Shown piece by piece: positions 60,509 to 64,000 of a stretch of 64,000 bases of DNA. This stretch comes from Flammula alnicola. Its lineage: Eukaryota > Basidiomycota > Agaricomycetes > Agaricales > Strophariaceae. Where the stretch lies: contig JADNRV010000060.1 of assembly GCA_015499995.1 (NCBI GenBank), positions 234,033 to 298,032 of the forward strand, in the 5' to 3' direction. The notes beneath the pieces are model-generated. The model did not search any database, was not told where the DNA came from, and saw only the letters and a list, made by a program, of their open reading frames with translations. Every line of letters starts with the position of its first letter. Within the stretch, counting starts at the first letter, position 1. The position numbers were made by a program, and so were the translations under genes.

Positions 60509-61485
60509 GTCAAGATAGTATTCTGTAACAGTATGAACAAATTCTACATAGGCAGTACATGGAATATTACGCACCATGAGCTCACTCGTGGGTTCTGTGG
60601 TGGCAAGATCTCCAGATTTCTGCCGGATCGGTTCATTTCAATGCCATACGCAACATTTGCTGTTGAATTTTCCTTGTGTCGCGGCCCACGTTCGTGCGAA
60701 ATTACATTACCCTCCCCTCGTTTGACCTTTTGCAATGCAGAAGTGCCGCAAAGATCGCGTGATTGCATGCAAAGCGCTTATTCAACCATTATCCGTGTTT
60801 GCTCCATGCGTGCATGTATTCAAACCTGGCGACCCGATCATTATGTACGGATGCAGTAGATTAAACTGTAAAACCTTGTTCCATCATTGGTGCCTGATCG
60901 TCGTGATGGCACAGACGTCAGTTGTGGGTCCATGTCCACCGACACGCTCACTCGACGCAGGGTAGCTAGCTCATAGCTGTATGCAGTTCAACAGAACCAC
61001 AGAAATTTCTTAGGAGATACTACTTGTGGGCATGTCTCAAGTGCTCTGAATACATACATATGCGCGATGCGTGAATTTCAAACAATGAATTTCAACGCAT
61101 CTGCGTGACTAATACATATGCGCGATGTGCGAATTTCCAACAATGAATTTCAACGCATCTGCGAGACTTCAGTATTGCAAAAAGCTTCTGGATTTTTTTT
61201 TCCAGGCGCACGTTTGCTCATGAATACATTACCCCCCCCCTGTTCGACCTTTTGAGATGCGGCAAAAGGAATTCCAGCTCGGTCAGGAATATATTACCCG
61301 CCCCCTCATTCGACTTTTTGGGACGCGGTGCCGGCAAAACTCAGCCGTGCCCTTATTCAACTGCTATCTGCGTTGCTCGATGCATGCGGGAACATGCGGC
61401 GGCGGCCAGCATATTCTGAATGTGGCGATGCTCATGATAACAGAGCTGCATTGAGGAAATACGCCTAATACGCTAATACATTTGA
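60509..61485. promoter_or_regulatory. Spacer between TET/JBP and transposase genes, with repeats
   Basis: This is the probable promoter of the minus-strand transposase and 3' flank of the TET/JBP gene. It holds a 58-bp direct repeat at 61055-61112 and 61113-61163 (TACATATGCGCGATG.. to CAACGCATCTGCG). It also has three diverged copies of a CCCCTC[GA]TT[TC]GAC[CT]TTTTG motif near 60713, 61238 and 61300, each followed by a TGC[AG]/ACGCGGTGC-like stretch. No gene is seen. Confidence 0.6.
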
Positions 61486-63238
61486 CTAGGTTGTACGGAA
61501 AGTATTTCTACCAAAAATAAAGGCACGATCATCGGGGAGACTGGCTGCAGTCGAAAAAAGTTGCAGCGCAGCCTCGGTCCGATCTTCTAACTTACCGTCG
61601 ATGAGTTTCTTCTGCGCCCTACCTGCCGCGGTCAATTTGAGAGTGGTTCCAGTTTGGAACCCATAGTCTACCCATCGAAACAAACCGCCTGAGCAGTATT
61701 GCGTCATGGACATCCGCTGCACTCCCTCTCCAACGACCGGGGTGTTCCCATGCCGAAGCACACTGGACGGGATCAAGATAGTGGCACCAGGGGGGAACTC
61801 GATCACCAGGCCGAGGTCAAAAAGGACCATATGACCGCCGAGAGTTGGATCGAAATTGCCAAGTGCAGTGATGGCACAGAGGCCGTAGGCGACATTGTTG
61901 TAATCCATGTGATCAACCGTTATCGTTCCAGGCCCAAGGTTGAACGTACAAGCTGGGAAGATGCTGCATGTAGGGAAGTTGGGGCGCAGATGTGGGGAGT
62001 GGTCATAGAGCCGCGAGAGATAGGATCGATATACGTTGTAGAGCTTCGGCGCATAGAATGCAAATGCACCTGTAGAGTTAGAATGGCAGTTAGCAATTAT
62101 AGGCCCGAAGATTCTCAAATGAAACTTACCACTCTGGAAGCCGGCTATGCGCTTGATGTCGTTGTGCTGGCAGAGAGATTGAATGATGGCTTTAAGTCTC
62201 CCAGGAATGCCCAGATTACCCGGTTGCTGGAATAGAGTTGTTAGTAGAGAGAATATTAAATATCGTATGAATAGACGCACCACAGAGCCACCACCAAATG
62301 ATACTCCGGTCGGAATCGCGTAATAATTGCCTCGACGGTGGTTGAAAGGGTCCTTGCTCGCCGACGGTGCAAAAGCTCCATTCCGCTTGCCTTCGACGCG
62401 CGCCTGGGTCATAGCAGATGCGGCATTCCTCACAGAAGGCATCCACGTCGGATCTTTGGGCCGGGCCACGAGGAAAACCAGGCCGTGACCGTCCATGTCA
62501 GTGTACGTCTGGGATGACCTGAAAATAAATTAGTCTGATATCCGTAAGAAATAGAATTGAATACGCACTCTCCGTCCCACGGAACACGCTCCATGTTCAA
62601 CGCCATGAGCTCATCCAGCGTCCAAGTTCTAGGCTGGCGTTCAGCTTCCACCTTCACAGCGCGACGCCCAATCCAATTACCGGCAGGAAGGTTGCGAGAT
62701 TCGAGGGACACCTTCTTTGCAGGGATATCGCGATAGCGCGTGAGGGCGTTGAGCCTTGGACGGTGAGCAGGGATGGAAACGGTAGGTGCGGCAAGCTTCC
62801 GGCGTGCTTTGGATCGATCCTTGGCACGCGCTTTCTCGATCTTCCCCAGTTGTGCAATGGTGTATGGGCGAGCTGGGATTGGAGCTGATGCAGAGGCGAG
62901 GCGAGCAGATTGTCGAGGGATGGGACTGGATGAGAGTCGACGTTGGGATAAACACGCAGATTGTCAGTGCGGAAGGGCGTCCTCAAAGGGTGTATCCTCG
63001 TTGTCACCCACATCGCGATCAGAGCGAAGTTCGGCAACTTCCAAGGCGTTTCGAAAGAGGGGGGCCATGAGCACTTTGAACGCCGTGCACTTGTTGAGGC
63101 CGATCGAGGATGCGTCACGTATTCCAAGGACATAGTCCCCGAATGAAGTCCCACTGCGCGTCTGGACATATCAATTAGAAACCGAGTAAGTGAGGAGGGC
63201 CAAAGGGAACTTACCACACGACGGATTGGAGTTTCCAT
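61486..63238 (-). CDS. TET/JBP-family 2-oxoglutarate/Fe(II) dioxygenase of a KDZ element
   Basis: TET/JBP enzymes hydroxylate thymine or 5-methylcytosine in DNA; in basidiomycetes they are strongly expanded and ride on KDZ transposons. Clear minus-strand exons are 63238-63215, one starting at 63161, one ending at 62569, then 62518-62281, 62226-62130 and 62069-61486. A possible intron 63007-62885 (GTGACA..CATCAG) gives a total of 470 residues; otherwise an in-frame TGA occurs at 62966-62964. The catalytic core shows the HxD iron motif (VDHMDYNN), then GGHMVLFDLGLVIEFPPGAT, ILIPSSVLRHGNTPV with the distal His, and SMTQYCSGGLFRWVDYGFQ. The Arg of GVQRMSM may hold 2-oxoglutarate. N-terminal basic segments (KARAKDRSKARRK) may contact DNA. 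The core looks intact, so activity is possible if the 5' part splices correctly. Confidence 0.87.
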
Positions 63239-64000
63239 ATTGCAAATGCACTAGTACACACTAGTGCGGTGTTCGTCGCCAACTGTAAGGGCGTATAATC
63301 ACGTTAGTCAATGCATAAACACAGAGTAGCAACTGCAAAAACTGCGGCCAGGGTGTCTGGGTGGACTCGCCTGCACCGCATAACGAAATGACGGAAATGG
63401 AAAACGCGCGGCCAGGGTGTCTGGGTAGACTCGCCTGCACCACAGAACGAAAGGACGGAAAACGCAGGTGCACGCGGCCAGGGTGTCTGGGTGGACTCGC
63501 CTGCACCGCGGAATGAAATACAAGAAGCACCGGTGCACGGCCAGGGTGTCTGGGTGGACTCGCCTGCACCGTGTACTCACATGAATGGCCCTTGAGTGAC
63601 GACGTTGGAAAGTTGTGGGGGGGAGGGAATAAAAAAAAGCAAAACGCCCACCTTATACCAGAGATCGAGGGCCCCTAGCGAAAATATGATACCCGCACCT
63701 ACAGGTCAGGCATCATCCGCGGGTGCCAAAACCGGTGCGGGCTGGGTTGGGGGTATGGTATTGAGGGCGGCATGCGAGGGTGCGTGGGGCACTTGCTGCA
63801 CAGATATCGGGTTGGGAGGGGCGGTCGTTGTGCGTTAACTGGCCAGGGGTGGTCGGTATGCCTTAGGGGGGTGCAGTGCAGCAGAGTGTGCAAGGCGATG
63901 GGCGGTATTCGTCCATTGGCGGTGGTGATGCTGTGCGTACAAGTTAACACTGGAAATCACGAAGAAAATCGTGAACCGAACGAATCGCGATAACGATCGT
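63239..64000. other. Upstream region of the TET/JBP gene, with minisatellite
   Basis: No gene is seen up to the window end. 63346-63570 is a minisatellite (separate entry). The remainder is G-rich on the + strand. It should contain the TET/JBP promoter and possibly one end of the KDZ element, but I could not match terminal inverted repeats with the far side. Confidence 0.5.
63346..63570. repeat. Four-copy GC-rich minisatellite
   Basis: A 32-bp core beginning GGCCAGGGTGTCTGGGT and ending CTCGCCTGCACC occurs at 63346, 63410, 63476 and 63539, with spacing of 63-66 bp. Cores are nearly identical; the linkers (..GAA.GGAAA.. type) vary. Confidence 0.92.

Noticed and set aside
63261..63569. Minus-strand frames with repeated QASPPRHPGR
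   Set aside because: They only translate the minisatellite; the TET/JBP gene begins downstream of it.

Overview
The window looks like nuclear DNA of a mushroom-forming basidiomycete (Agaricomycetes). The evidence is protein-coding genes cut by many 45-70 bp GT-AG introns, a GMC alcohol oxidase and a P450 of the kinds expanded in these fungi, a C2-NACHT-ankyrin NLR-like gene, and a KDZ transposon carrying a TET/JBP dioxygenase gene. The species cannot be named from sequence alone. All family names rest on reading translated exons; no database search was run.

Left part (1-15.3 kb, all + strand): a complete aryl-alcohol-oxidase-like GMC flavoenzyme (2.2-4.6 kb), a small kinase-like protein (5.3-6.1 kb), the mRNA-export factor GLE1 (6.7-8.8 kb), a cytochrome P450 (11.4-13.5 kb) and a 5'-truncated second GMC copy (14.4-15.2 kb). 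The GMC and P450 genes could share a role in aromatic or secondary metabolism, but nothing in the sequence proves it.

Middle part (15.3-48 kb): 15.3-21.7 kb has no convincing gene and includes a purine-rich, microsatellite-filled tract next to the 3' end of a minus-strand RING/coiled-coil gene (21.7-23.8 kb). A further 8 kb without a recognisable gene follows. Then come a tiny cyanase-N-terminus-like HTH protein (32.3-32.7 kb), an F-box-like gene (33.7-35.6 kb), a broken Crinkler-type N-terminal domain (36.0-36.4 kb), ribosomal protein S14/uS11 (36.7-37.4 kb), a glycerol-3-phosphate acyltransferase (37.9-40.4 kb) and a second RING/coiled-coil gene with a long disordered tail (40.7-43.6 kb). 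Both RING genes appear to contain a 4-nt microexon at the same place in their coiled coils. A GRGGAGN-repeat (DUF3602/PAR32-like) locus lies at 45.9-46.6 kb.

Right part (47-64 kb) is accessory: a 1-kb inverted-repeat element that contains a degenerate telomere-repeat tract, decayed coding sequence, then (minus strand) a 13-exon C2-NACHT NLR with 16 ankyrin repeats whose first exon is missing beside a palindromic repeat. Next is a KDZ transposase gene interrupted by a 599-bp MITE with a TA duplication, and a TET/JBP 2-oxoglutarate dioxygenase gene with a minisatellite upstream. The KDZ-TET pair forms one mobile unit: the transposase would move it, and the dioxygenase, a homologue of enzymes that oxidise 5-methylcytosine, may influence its methylation state.
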